Of a DNA stretch of 64,000 nucleotides, positions 55,064 to 63,401 are shown piece after piece. The notes beneath the pieces are model-generated. The model was not told the DNA's origin, did not search any database, and saw only the letters and a program-made list of their open reading frames with translations. The DNA comes from Pseudovibrio brasiliensis (GTDB lineage: Bacteria; Pseudomonadota; Alphaproteobacteria; Rhizobiales; Stappiaceae): contig NZ_CP074126.1 of NCBI RefSeq assembly GCF_018282095.1, positions 248,001 to 312,000 of the forward strand, read 5' to 3'. Numbering within the stretch: position 1 is the stretch's first letter; every line of letters starts with the position of its first letter. A program made the position numbers and the translations under genes.

Positions 55064-55756
55064 ATGCTCAAGCTCTATCATCATCCTTTCTCTCCTGAAT
55101 CGCGCTTCGTTCGCTTGGCGCTCGGAGAATATGGAACCCCGTTTGAAACCCAGACGGAGTACCCTTGGGCACGCCGCCATGACTTCCTTATGATGAACCC
55201 AGCGGGCACACTTCCCGTTCTGAAGGAAAATGATGGCCCTGCTGTGTGCGGAGCCACCGTTATCATGGAATACTTGGACGAAACTCGCGGCTATGCGATC
55301 CCCAACAACCGTTTGCTACCGGATCATCCCGAAGCACGTGCAGAAACTCGTCGTCTCGTCTCTTGGTTTTTGCAAAAATTCCTCTCTGAGGTTATTGGCT
55401 ACATCGTGCAAGAACGCATTTACAAACAGGAGATGCCGGATAGCCAGGGTGGCGGACAGCCAGACTCAAGCATCCTTCGGGTTGCTCGTGCCAATATGCT
55501 GAACCACATGCGCTACATCGGATACCTTGCTGCCACACGAAAGTGGCTGGCTGGTGATCGGCTCACATTCGCTGATCTGGCAGCAGCAAGTCTTCTCTCC
55601 TGTGCAGACTATCTTGGTGAAGTTCCATGGTCCGAGGACGAAAACGTGAAGAGCTGGTACGCGCGTATGAAATCTCGTCCGAGCTTCCGCCCAATTCTGA
55701 CGGACAAGATGCTCGGCATGCCAGCGGCAAAGACCTACGCGGATCTCGACTTCTAA
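55064..55756 (+). CDS. Glutathione S-transferase family protein
   Basis: 230 aa. N-terminal thioredoxin-fold (LKLYHHPFSPESRFVRLALG; Ser in SPES as likely catalytic residue; NPAGTLPVLKENDG is the cis-Pro and gamma-Glu site) and helical C-terminal domain (LAGDRLTFADLAAASLLSCA). Substrate unknown. Its 3' end overlaps the queG frame. Confidence 0.9.
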   Translation: MLKLYHHPFSPESRFVRLALGEYGTPFETQTEYPWARRHDFLMMNPAGTLPVLKENDGPAVCGATVIMEYLDETRGYAIPNNRLLPDHPEARAETRRLVSWFLQKFLSEVIGYIVQERIYKQEMPDSQGGGQPDSSILRVARANMLNHMRYIGYLAATRKWLAGDRLTFADLAAASLLSCADYLGEVPWSEDENVKSWYARMKSRPSFRPILTDKMLGMPAAKTYADLDF

Positions 55757-56913
55757 AGCCTCACTCAGACACACAGCTGACGGAAAAACAGGCTGCGCGT
55801 GTTAAGGCAGATCTGATTAAACGCGCGCGCGCAATCGGCTTTGATGACATCCGCATCACCACAGCGGATGCAATCCCGCTGGCACCGGAACGCCTGCACC
55901 ACTTCATCGAGCAAGGCTATCACGCCACCATGGAGTGGATGCCAGAAACAGAAGTTCGGCGCTCAAGTCCATTGGAACTCTGGCCAGAAGCCCGGTCTGT
56001 CGTCATGCTGGCCATGAACTACGGGCCGGATATCGACCCAATGGAGATGCGCGAAAAGCCGGATAAGGCGCACATTTCTGTTTACGCCCGTAATCGCGAT
56101 TACCACGACATCATGAAAGGCAAGATGAAGGAACTTGCCAGTCTGTTGGTCTCTAAAGGCGGCGGGGATGTAAAGGTGTTTGTCGACACTGCGCCGGTTA
56201 TGGAAAAGCCATTGGCATATTCCGCTGGGCTTGGTTGGCAGGGCAAGCACTCCAATCTCGTTTCACGGGAGCTGGGATCCTGGTTCTTTCTTGCTGCAAT
56301 CTTCTCTACACTGGACCTGCCGCTGGATAAGCCGGAAGTAGATCATTGTGGCAACTGCAAACGTTGCCTCACGGTTTGCCCAACCAAAGCGTTTCCCGCT
56401 CCCTATCAGGTGGATGCAAACCGCTGTATCTCCTACTTGACCATTGAGCATCATGGTCCAATTCCGCTTGAGTTCCGTAAGCCAATGGGCAACCGCATCT
56501 ATGGCTGTGATGATTGCCTCTCAGTTTGCCCATGGAACAAGTTCGCCCAAACCGCCAGTGAAGCCAAGCTACAGGCTCGCGAAGATCTGATGGAACCAGC
56601 CCTCGCAGATCTGTTGCAAATGGATGATCCAACCTTCCGCAAGTTCTTCTCAGGTTCACCAGTAAAACGCATTGGCCGCAACCGCTTCATCCGCAACTGC
56701 CTCATCGCAGCAGGCAACAGTGCAGAAGAAAAGCTCATTCCTCGTGTGCTGGAACACTTGCAAGATGAAGACGAAACCGTCCGCGCCACCGCCGTTTGGG
56801 CCTTGGCCCAACTCGTCTCTGAAGCTGATTTCGAAAAGCACAAATCAGCAGCGTTCAAAAATGAGCAGAGTGAAACGGTCCGTACTGAATGGGAGCAGGG
56901 CGCCTCATCTTAA
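55627..56913 (+). CDS. queG: Epoxyqueuosine reductase
   Basis: Up to 428 aa. Last step of queuosine tRNA modification. GFDDIRITTADAIPLAPERL starts the conserved part; CGNCKRCLTVCPTKAF and CDDCLSVCPWNKFAQ bind two 4Fe-4S clusters; a HEAT-like tail follows. Conserved homology begins near 55780, but the only ATG/GTG/TTG in frame before it is ATG 55627, inside the GST gene, giving about 48 unusual N-terminal residues. A CTG at 55779 is another option. Overlaps gst by 130 bases, so the true start is open. Confidence 0.88.
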   Translation: MVRGRKREELVRAYEISSELPPNSDGQDARHASGKDLRGSRLLKPHSDTQLTEKQAARVKADLIKRARAIGFDDIRITTADAIPLAPERLHHFIEQGYHATMEWMPETEVRRSSPLELWPEARSVVMLAMNYGPDIDPMEMREKPDKAHISVYARNRDYHDIMKGKMKELASLLVSKGGGDVKVFVDTAPVMEKPLAYSAGLGWQGKHSNLVSRELGSWFFLAAIFSTLDLPLDKPEVDHCGNCKRCLTVCPTKAFPAPYQVDANRCISYLTIEHHGPIPLEFRKPMGNRIYGCDDCLSVCPWNKFAQTASEAKLQAREDLMEPALADLLQMDDPTFRKFFSGSPVKRIGRNRFIRNCLIAAGNSAEEKLIPRVLEHLQDEDETVRATAVWALAQLVSEADFEKHKSAAFKNEQSETVRTEWEQGASS

Positions 56914-56925
56914 GGTGCCGACCAA

Positions 56926-57840
56926 TCAAGCTGCTTTTTCTGTCTGCGGATACTGAAAGCCAGTCAGCTCTTCAGAAACAGCCCAAAGCTTCTCCTGCAC
57001 ACCCTCATCAACTGCCAGCCCGGAAAGTTTGATCGGGCTTGGATTACCCCAAATGCCAAAGCGTGGCCCCAGGAAGGAGCAGGCAGGTAGGCTTGTGTCT
57101 GTTGCTGCCATCATCTGAGGTCGTGCACCAAACTCGACCGGTCGTGCCATCATGCGAGACAGCCAGCCACCAATGCCGATAGACTGCTGCCGCTCCGTTG
57201 CCGCAAGGCCAGGATGGGCTGACATGGACTTGGTGGAAGAGCCAGCAGCATCAAATCTGCGCTGCAATGCGAACATAAACAGCAGATTTGCAAGCTTGCT
57301 TTCAGCATAGCTGCCGACGCGAGCATACGGGCGCTTTTCCCAGTGTAAGTCGTCAAAGTTCATCTTTGCAGCTTTGTAAGCGCCACTGGAAACCGTCACC
57401 ACACGAGCATCTGGCGTTGCCACCAGCGTTTCAAACAGCAGTCCGGTTAAAAGAAAATGCCCCAGATGGTTGGTTGCCATATGCATTTCCCAACCCTCTT
57501 TGGTACGCTCTAACTCCTTCAGGTTCACCACACCAGCATTGCTGAGCAGAATATCCAGTCGCTGATGCTTTGCTGTAAAGCTCTGAGCAAACCGGTGAAT
57601 GCTGTCGCGTTCAGTCAGATCCAGAGGGAGTACCTCCAGCGATGCAGAGCTGACCTGTTGGCGCACACGTGCCATCGCGGCTTCACCCTTCTCGGCGGAT
57701 CGGCAGGCAATCACCACGCGCGCGCCACGCTGTGCCAGTTCCAGCGTGGATTGAAAACCAAGGCCGACGTTTCCGCCTGTAACCACAGCCGTTTTTCCTG
57801 CAAGGTCTTGACTGTTTTTATTATTTGGCTGCTGTTGCAA
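56926..57840 (-). CDS. Short-chain dehydrogenase (retinol dehydrogenase-like)
   Basis: 304 aa from TTG 57840, chosen because AGGAG lies 7 bases upstream; the frame is open to 57909. Cofactor site AVVTGGNVGLGFQSTLELAQ, LLSNAGVVN, catalytic SSGAYKAAKMNFDDLHW and YAESKLANLLF (YxxxK). Resembles light-dependent protochlorophyllide reductase-like/WWOX-like SDRs. Divergent from a TetR gene that probably represses it. Confidence 0.86.
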   Translation of the reverse strand: MQQQPNNKNSQDLAGKTAVVTGGNVGLGFQSTLELAQRGARVVIACRSAEKGEAAMARVRQQVSSASLEVLPLDLTERDSIHRFAQSFTAKHQRLDILLSNAGVVNLKELERTKEGWEMHMATNHLGHFLLTGLLFETLVATPDARVVTVSSGAYKAAKMNFDDLHWEKRPYARVGSYAESKLANLLFMFALQRRFDAAGSSTKSMSAHPGLAATERQQSIGIGGWLSRMMARPVEFGARPQMMAATDTSLPACSFLGPRFGIWGNPSPIKLSGLAVDEGVQEKLWAVSEELTGFQYPQTEKAA

Positions 57841-57958
57841 AGCGTCTCTCCTGAGATTGTCAAAATAACAGAACGGCGGTAGTTTATTTGCAGGTTTCTG
57901 GAGAGTCAATAACCGACTAGTGGACGTTTATGTGATGTGCGGAAAGGTGAGAAGTAAT

Positions 57959-58648
57959 ATGAGCGAAAAAACAAAAGCTTATCAGCGTGCGAGAACCGCA
58001 GAACATTTTGCGGAGCGCGAAAAGATGATCCTGACTGCCACACGAACATTGATGGATAGGGAAGGTATTGAGAACACAAGCCTTTCCGCTGTCGCGCGGG
58101 AAGTTGGCCTCGCAAAGTCTAGCCTCTACCGATACTACGAAAGCCGCGAGCAAATCTTAGTCGCTCTACTGCTGGAAGATGCTGACCATATGCTCGTAAG
58201 CCTCCAGAAAGCTTTGGGCACACTGAACGGCGACGCAGATCTGAAGACCATCGCAGGCATCTGGGCAAAGGTCTGTTGCAATCATCCGCGCCTCTGCCTT
58301 CTGGTCAGTCAGCTTTCACCTATTCTGGAACATAACCTTTCAACCGAACGCATTGTTGAGGCCAAGCAGGAGTTTCTGCGCCGTCACCGAAAAATGGCAG
58401 GGATACTGGGCACTGTGCTACCCAAGCTAAGCGAAGCTGGCGCACTTACAGCTGTTCAGTTCGTATTCACGGTGATTGCTGGGCTTTGGCCGATGAAGGC
58501 GGAAAGAAAAAACACGCGGGCAGCTCTGGAACATCCTGATCTCAGCCATCTGAAGGTGAACTTCGAGGACAGTCTGGCAGGCTCAATCGAGCTCTGTCTG
58601 CTGGGTGTTCTGGCAAAAGAGCAAAACTGGGTGCCTGAGCTGAAATAG
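57959..58648 (+). CDS. TetR-family transcriptional regulator
   Basis: 229 aa from ATG 57959, with AAAGGTGAG upstream. HTH: ILTATRTLMDREGIENTSLS then REVGLAKSSLYRYYESREQI. C-terminal ligand domain is unassigned. Divergent neighbour of the SDR, 118 bases between starts. Confidence 0.9.
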   Translation: MSEKTKAYQRARTAEHFAEREKMILTATRTLMDREGIENTSLSAVAREVGLAKSSLYRYYESREQILVALLLEDADHMLVSLQKALGTLNGDADLKTIAGIWAKVCCNHPRLCLLVSQLSPILEHNLSTERIVEAKQEFLRRHRKMAGILGTVLPKLSEAGALTAVQFVFTVIAGLWPMKAERKNTRAALEHPDLSHLKVNFEDSLAGSIELCLLGVLAKEQNWVPELK

Positions 58649-58657
58649 CAGCGGCAG

Positions 58658-59140
58658 TTAGTGCCGCCTGCCCATCCGCTTTTCGATCTGACGTTTCTCC
58701 CAATCATCACCAAACGGATTGAATATCTCAAACACGCTCAGACCGTGGCCAACGACACCAATGCCCCAGCCTGCAGCAACCCAGAGAAACCAGAGATACC
58801 CCGGTGAGGTGAATAGGTTCAGCACCGCCAGCGCCGTAATGACCACGGCGTACTGGATGAGGTTCATGTAAAAGCCTCGTATGTCCCTCACATACTCCAT
58901 GGCTTCCTGCTCCTTGGCGGAAAGGTCCGGCAAAATCCCGTGTGTTCCTGATGGCATGTCCTGGTCCTTCCTGAGATCACTAAAATCCGTGTCCAGAGCA
59001 GATGCAATGCATTTCAGAGTTTCAGGGCTAGCGTTCGCACCACGTTCAATGCGCTGCAATGTGCGTGTGCTGATCCCAGCCATATGCGCGAGCTGCTCTT
59101 GAGAAAGCCCTTTTTCAATGCGTAGTTTTCTGACAATCAC
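58658..59140 (-). CDS. XRE-family HTH protein with 2TM domain
   Basis: 160 aa from GTG 59140, with AGGA 8 bases upstream. HTH: LRIEKGLSQEQLAHMAGIST, RTLQRIERGANASPETLKCI. Then a 2TM domain: NLIQYAVVITALAVLNLFTS and YLWFLWVAAGWGIGVVGHGL, with an RGFY motif. Possibly a membrane-attached regulator. Convergent with the TetR gene, 9 bases apart. Confidence 0.88.
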   Translation of the reverse strand: MIVRKLRIEKGLSQEQLAHMAGISTRTLQRIERGANASPETLKCIASALDTDFSDLRKDQDMPSGTHGILPDLSAKEQEAMEYVRDIRGFYMNLIQYAVVITALAVLNLFTSPGYLWFLWVAAGWGIGVVGHGLSVFEIFNPFGDDWEKRQIEKRMGRRH

Positions 59141-59273
59141 GGACAAATTCCTGTTTTTCAATAGGAAGCAATCTGGAAGTTTCTTAAATAAAACACCACG
59201 ACAGCAAGCCGACACCCGCACGACATCGCCGTGACAGGCCAGCCAATCAACCGGATAAATGCCGGTATTTTTG

Positions 59274-60329
59274 TCAGAGTAGCGCCTCAAGCGCGTTTAG
59301 CAAAGCATCACACTCTTCAGTGGTTCCGATGGAAATACGCAGCCAGTTGCGGATGCGCTCTTTCTTGAAATGCCGAACCAGAATGCCTTTCTCCCGAAGC
59401 CCAGCCAATAGGCGCTCTGCAGGAACGCTCTCATGAGAGGCAAAGATGAAGTTGGTGGAGGAGGGTAGTACCGTAAACCCAAGTCCCTGCATCCTTTCAG
59501 AAAGCCGTTCGCGATTAGCCACAATTTGATCACGCGTTTTCTCAAACCATGCTGTATCTTCCCAAGCGGCTAGAGCCCCCGCCAGAGAGAGGCGCCCAAG
59601 CGGATAGGAGTTAAAACTATCTTTGACGCGGTTCAGCCCCTCAATCAGATGCGGCTGCCCAACAGCAAAGCCAACACGCATTCCTGCAAGACTACGCGAC
59701 TTTGAAAAGGTCTGCACCACCAGCAAGTTGTCATATTGCGGCACCAATGTAACGGCACTCTCAGCACCAAAGTCGACATAAGCCTCATCAATCAGAACCA
59801 CCACATCGGGGTTGGCTTTCAGAACGCGCTCAATATCCTCAAGCGGCAGCGCGATTCCGGTCGGCGCATTCGGGTTGGCAATGATAACGCCACCACAAGG
59901 CCCCTGAAGCTCATCGAGGTTGATGCGGAAGTCATCTGTCAGCGCTACCATCCGGTGCTCAATAGAATAGAGCTTGCAGTAGGTTGGGTAGAATGCATAG
60001 GTGATCTCGGGGAACAGCACCGGCTCTTTGCCGCAGAAAAACGCATTAAACGCATGCGCCAGCACCTCATCGCTGCCATTACCTGCGAAGATGTGGTCCG
60101 CACTCAGCTGGAAGGTAGAAGCAATGCTTTCCCGAAGATCAGAAGCAATAGGGTCCGGATAGAGCCGCAGGGCATCTCCCGAAGCATCCTTGATCGCTTC
60201 TAGTGCGCGTGGAGAAGGTCCCCATGGATTCTCATTGGTATTCAGCTTGATAAAGGATTGATGCTTTGGCTGCTCACCCGGTGTGTAAGGCTCCAACGCG
60301 TGGACAATAGGGCTCCAAAACCTGCTCAT
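59274..60329 (-). CDS. hisC: Histidinol-phosphate aminotransferase
   Basis: 351 aa. PLP enzyme of His biosynthesis; may also act on aromatic amino acids. NTNENPWGPSPRAL, GNGSDEVLAHAFNAFF, ANPNAPTGIALPL, LIDEAYVDFG and the PLP Lys in TFSKSRSLAGMRVGFAVG. Full length, alone. Confidence 0.94.
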   Translation of the reverse strand: MSRFWSPIVHALEPYTPGEQPKHQSFIKLNTNENPWGPSPRALEAIKDASGDALRLYPDPIASDLRESIASTFQLSADHIFAGNGSDEVLAHAFNAFFCGKEPVLFPEITYAFYPTYCKLYSIEHRMVALTDDFRINLDELQGPCGGVIIANPNAPTGIALPLEDIERVLKANPDVVVLIDEAYVDFGAESAVTLVPQYDNLLVVQTFSKSRSLAGMRVGFAVGQPHLIEGLNRVKDSFNSYPLGRLSLAGALAAWEDTAWFEKTRDQIVANRERLSERMQGLGFTVLPSSTNFIFASHESVPAERLLAGLREKGILVRHFKKERIRNWLRISIGTTEECDALLNALEALL

Positions 60330-60379
60330 TTCTCAATCCAATCTCATGCAAAAACAACGGCAATCGTTAAAGAGCGAAC

Positions 60380-60832
60380 CTATGACCGTTTAGCCAATGC
60401 GTCATTCAGCACGCATTGCATACGGTAGTAAGTCTCAACTTCTTCGTCAGAAAATGACTGCGCGAACTCTTCTACCTTGTTCATCTCAGCGGTGCGAACT
60501 TTTTTAATCAGCGCTTTGCCTCCAGGTGTCAGGCGATAAAACACCGAGCGTTTGTGCCGAGGGTTGCTCAGCTGCTCCACCATCTTCTTGTCCAGCAACT
60601 CTTTGAGCATCTTGGCCACAAATTGCCGCTTCAACTGCAAAAAGTCGGTCAGTTCAGGTGCCGTTGCCTGTTCAAGCACCAAAGCTGCTTCCATCACAGC
60701 CCGTTGTCCGAGGGTAAGATCTGTGCCCTCCAGATCTGCTTCCACACGCATGCTGATCGTCCGCAGCAACGGTCGGGTCATTTGAATGCCCGCATAGAGC
60801 AGCTCGGTCTTTGATTCTGGTTTCTTAAGCAT
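60380..60832 (-). CDS. MarR-family transcriptional regulator
   Basis: 150 aa. Winged helix: LTLGQRAVMEAALVLEQATA, ELTDFLQLKRQFVAKMLKEL, with wing NPRHKRSVFYRLTPGGKAL. Divergent from the DUF1992 gene with a palindrome in the intergenic region, so it is likely autoregulated. Confidence 0.88.
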   Translation of the reverse strand: MLKKPESKTELLYAGIQMTRPLLRTISMRVEADLEGTDLTLGQRAVMEAALVLEQATAPELTDFLQLKRQFVAKMLKELLDKKMVEQLSNPRHKRSVFYRLTPGGKALIKKVRTAEMNKVEEFAQSFSDEEVETYYRMQCVLNDALAKRS

Positions 60833-60859
60833 ATGATTTATCTTGCTTAATATCTGTTA

Positions 60860-60878
60860 TTGTCAATTATGTTGACAA
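60860..60878. promoter_or_regulatory. MarR-type operator palindrome
   Basis: TTGTCAA, 5 bases, TTGACAA, between the divergent marR and DUF1992 genes. A second inverted pair, TTAAGCA (60825-60831) with TGCTTAA (60844-60850), spans the regulator's start codon. Confidence 0.55.
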
Positions 60879-60948
60879 ATTAAAGGTCATCATTTAGGCC
60901 TAACCTACACTTTTTCAGTCAGTCCGACAGAAAAATAGGGTGAGAACA

Positions 60949-61266
60949 ATGAGTTTTAAAAGTCTTGCTGAGCGTCAGATCCTGAAAGCACAAGCTGAGG
61001 GGCAGATGAGCAATCTGGAAGGGGAAGGCAAACCACTTCCAGCCCGTGCGCCGGGGGCCTATGACACCGCAGCTGGCATGCGGATCATGGCAGATGCTGG
61101 CGCTGTTCCGAAAGAGATTGAGCTGAAGAAGGAAATCGACATTCAGCGTAAGGTGGTTCAGGAAGCTGAAGGCACGCCGAACTGGAAAAAAGAAATGGCG
61201 AAGCTTGCAGACCTGCAACTCCGCCATGCCATTGAGCAAGAAGCCAGAAGACGGTTCTTCACCTGA
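60949..61266 (+). CDS. DUF1992 (DnaJ C28-like) protein
   Basis: 105 aa from ATG 60949. FKSLAERQILKAQAEGQMSN, LEGEGKPLP, then LKKEIDIQRKVVQEAEGTPN. The family is shared with DNAJC28 but this protein has no J domain. Function unknown; divergent from marR. Confidence 0.88.
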   Translation: MSFKSLAERQILKAQAEGQMSNLEGEGKPLPARAPGAYDTAAGMRIMADAGAVPKEIELKKEIDIQRKVVQEAEGTPNWKKEMAKLADLQLRHAIEQEARRRFFT

Positions 61267-61298
61267 TCGCGGCTACGACCGTGATCGCTAAAACCCGC

Positions 61299-61799
61299 TT
61301 AAGCCGTAAACTCAGAAAATGCCTCAACAACATCAACATAAACCTGATGCTTGAAGGGGATCACCAGTCCCGGCAGGTTTTCGGCCTTCTCCCAGCGCCA
61401 TTCACAAAACTCCTGCGCATGGCCATCCGGAGGAGTGAGAATGTTGATCTCACTGTCGTCTCCATCAAAGCGGAAAGCAAACCAGCGCTGGGTCTGACCG
61501 CGATACTTCGCCTTGCGCACCTTGCGCTGAATCTCCTCAGGAAAATCATAGGAGAACCAGTCAGGCGCTTCTGCGAGCAGGCTGATGGAGTTTACGGATG
61601 TCTCTTCAAAAAGCTCGCGTTTGGCAGCCTCTAAAGGGTCTTCTCCCTTATCCAGTCCACCCTGCGGCATCTGCCAGGCATACTCTTCAGGAATAGGCTG
61701 CTTGTCGCCATAACGTTTACCGGCCCAGACAAGCCCATCCCGGTTGATAAGCATGATGCCAACGCAAGGGCGAAAAGGAAGAGAACTATAATCAGTCAT
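61299..61799 (-). CDS. rppH: RNA pyrophosphohydrolase
   Basis: 166 aa from ATG 61799 (MTDYSSLPFRPCVGIMLINR). Removes 5' pyrophosphate from RNA to trigger decay; formerly IalA/NudH. PQGGLDKGEDPLEAAKREL and EETS form the Nudix box. Follows the polysaccharide deacetylase gene, a conserved alphaproteobacterial order after ctpA. Confidence 0.94.
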   Translation of the reverse strand: MTDYSSLPFRPCVGIMLINRDGLVWAGKRYGDKQPIPEEYAWQMPQGGLDKGEDPLEAAKRELFEETSVNSISLLAEAPDWFSYDFPEEIQRKVRKAKYRGQTQRWFAFRFDGDDSEINILTPPDGHAQEFCEWRWEKAENLPGLVIPFKHQVYVDVVEAFSEFTA

Positions 61800-62002
61800 G
61801 TCCGGTCCAATATGCGAATATCTTTGGGCCGTCTCCAGATGCAAACAGTGCAAGCAAAGAGAGGCGGTAGATGAGGAATGAGCATAAACCACGTTCAGGC
61901 CTCAGCGCAGCCTGCTCGATGGTGTATCCCCGAAAAGTGATCTTGGTTTGCTGTATGATACGCCCTCAAAGCTGTGTTTGAGGGAGCAACAACGCTGCAG
62001 AT

Positions 62003-63226
62003 TTAACGTGTTGAATTGATGGCAGAGCTAACCGGTATGAGAGAAAGTCCACGCTCTTCCAGCCGTTGAGACCACGCTTCCAACGCATTCAATGTCACCG
62101 GAAAGGCCGTCGCAGTCGCAACAGCAATGCCCCGCTGGCGTGCAATGGTCTCCAACTCCAGCAGCTGCGTGCCAATGGCTTCAGCGCTCAGGTTCTGGTC
62201 CAACACCAGATCAGCTTGAACAAACGGCACTTTTTGCGTTCCAGCCACTTGGCCAGCTTTGGAACGAGGGGAGGAGCCATCGTCAACATACATCAGGCCT
62301 CGGTCCCGCACCTTGCTCAAAAACTCGCTCATGCGGGTCTCATTCGAGGTGAAGCGATCGCCCATGAAGTTCACAAGCCCAACATAGTTGCTGGTCTGCC
62401 CAAGAACCCACGAGAGGCGCTCATCATTCTGCTTCTGGTCCAGATTGGTTAGCAAGCTCTGCGGTCCGGCATCATTATCCGGATAATCAAAGGGCTCCAT
62501 CGGGGCCTGAAGCAGCACTTCATGGCCGGAAAGGCGTGCAGATTCCATCCAGCTGTTAACGTCGTCCCCATAAGGAGAGAGCCCCAGTGAGATGTCAGCA
62601 GGAAGATCCTCAATAGCCTTGATCGTCATATCGGAGTTGAGGCCGATACCGTTGATCAGAATAGCAATCCGCGCCTGCGTAAGCGTCGCCGGATTAGGCC
62701 GCCGCGCATAAGCATCCAGCGGACGAACCCCTTCCGGAGAGATCTTTGGAAGTGATCCGAATTTATTCGGTTCCAAAAGCTGTTCGATCGGTTCGGTAGA
62801 AAGCGACTCACTGGAGAAACCACCATCCAGCCCCTCATAATCAACGCGGCGTGCCAGATCGACGAGAGACGTCGGCCCACTGGCCTGATCTTTCAGTGCA
62901 GATCCAAGCTGGCGGGAAGGGCGATAGCTGCCGTCAGGGCCAACACCGTTGGCGTCAAACTGTTCCGCTTCAATCAGATCCAGCTGGGAGCCATCAGGAA
63001 GGTCGACAATTTCAATGTCGCTGGGAGCAACGCCGTCAAGCGCACTGGAAAGCTCGATGGTTGCCATTGGCTCGCCGCCATTGGGATCATCAACAATGCC
63101 AATCCAGATGAAGCCGGTGGTGAAAATGACAGTCATGATGGCGACACCAATCAGGCCGAGCGGCAATCGCCCGATGCTCCGACGCTTGTTCATTCCAAGC
63201 GGAGCTGTCAAATCGCTCCTAACCAT
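62003..63226 (-). CDS. Divergent polysaccharide deacetylase family protein
   Basis: 407 aa from ATG 63226; a GTG at 63238 is an alternative. One N-terminal membrane anchor (LPLGLIGVAIMTVIFTTGFI), a variable linker, then the DUF610/YibQ-type deacetylase domain (IAILINGIGLNSDMTIKAIE, LPADISLGLSPYGDDV, HEVLLQAPMEPFDYP, MYVDDGSSPRS). Periplasmic. The N-glycan or peptidoglycan substrate is unknown. Between ctpA and rppH. Confidence 0.9.
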   Translation of the reverse strand: MVRSDLTAPLGMNKRRSIGRLPLGLIGVAIMTVIFTTGFIWIGIVDDPNGGEPMATIELSSALDGVAPSDIEIVDLPDGSQLDLIEAEQFDANGVGPDGSYRPSRQLGSALKDQASGPTSLVDLARRVDYEGLDGGFSSESLSTEPIEQLLEPNKFGSLPKISPEGVRPLDAYARRPNPATLTQARIAILINGIGLNSDMTIKAIEDLPADISLGLSPYGDDVNSWMESARLSGHEVLLQAPMEPFDYPDNDAGPQSLLTNLDQKQNDERLSWVLGQTSNYVGLVNFMGDRFTSNETRMSEFLSKVRDRGLMYVDDGSSPRSKAGQVAGTQKVPFVQADLVLDQNLSAEAIGTQLLELETIARQRGIAVATATAFPVTLNALEAWSQRLEERGLSLIPVSSAINSTR

Positions 63227-63401
63227 TGGTGCCCCCACCCTGTCATAAAATTCCGCCGCGCCAAACGAAGGTTCAGCGCGGCGTACAATATCACTTTATA
63301 GCATATCCCTGAAATGTAGCTACCGGTTTTCGGAGCGTCATATGCCTGAAAACAAACAGTTAGACCCCGAGCAATCCGGATGAACTGCTCGGGGCACTAA
63401 A

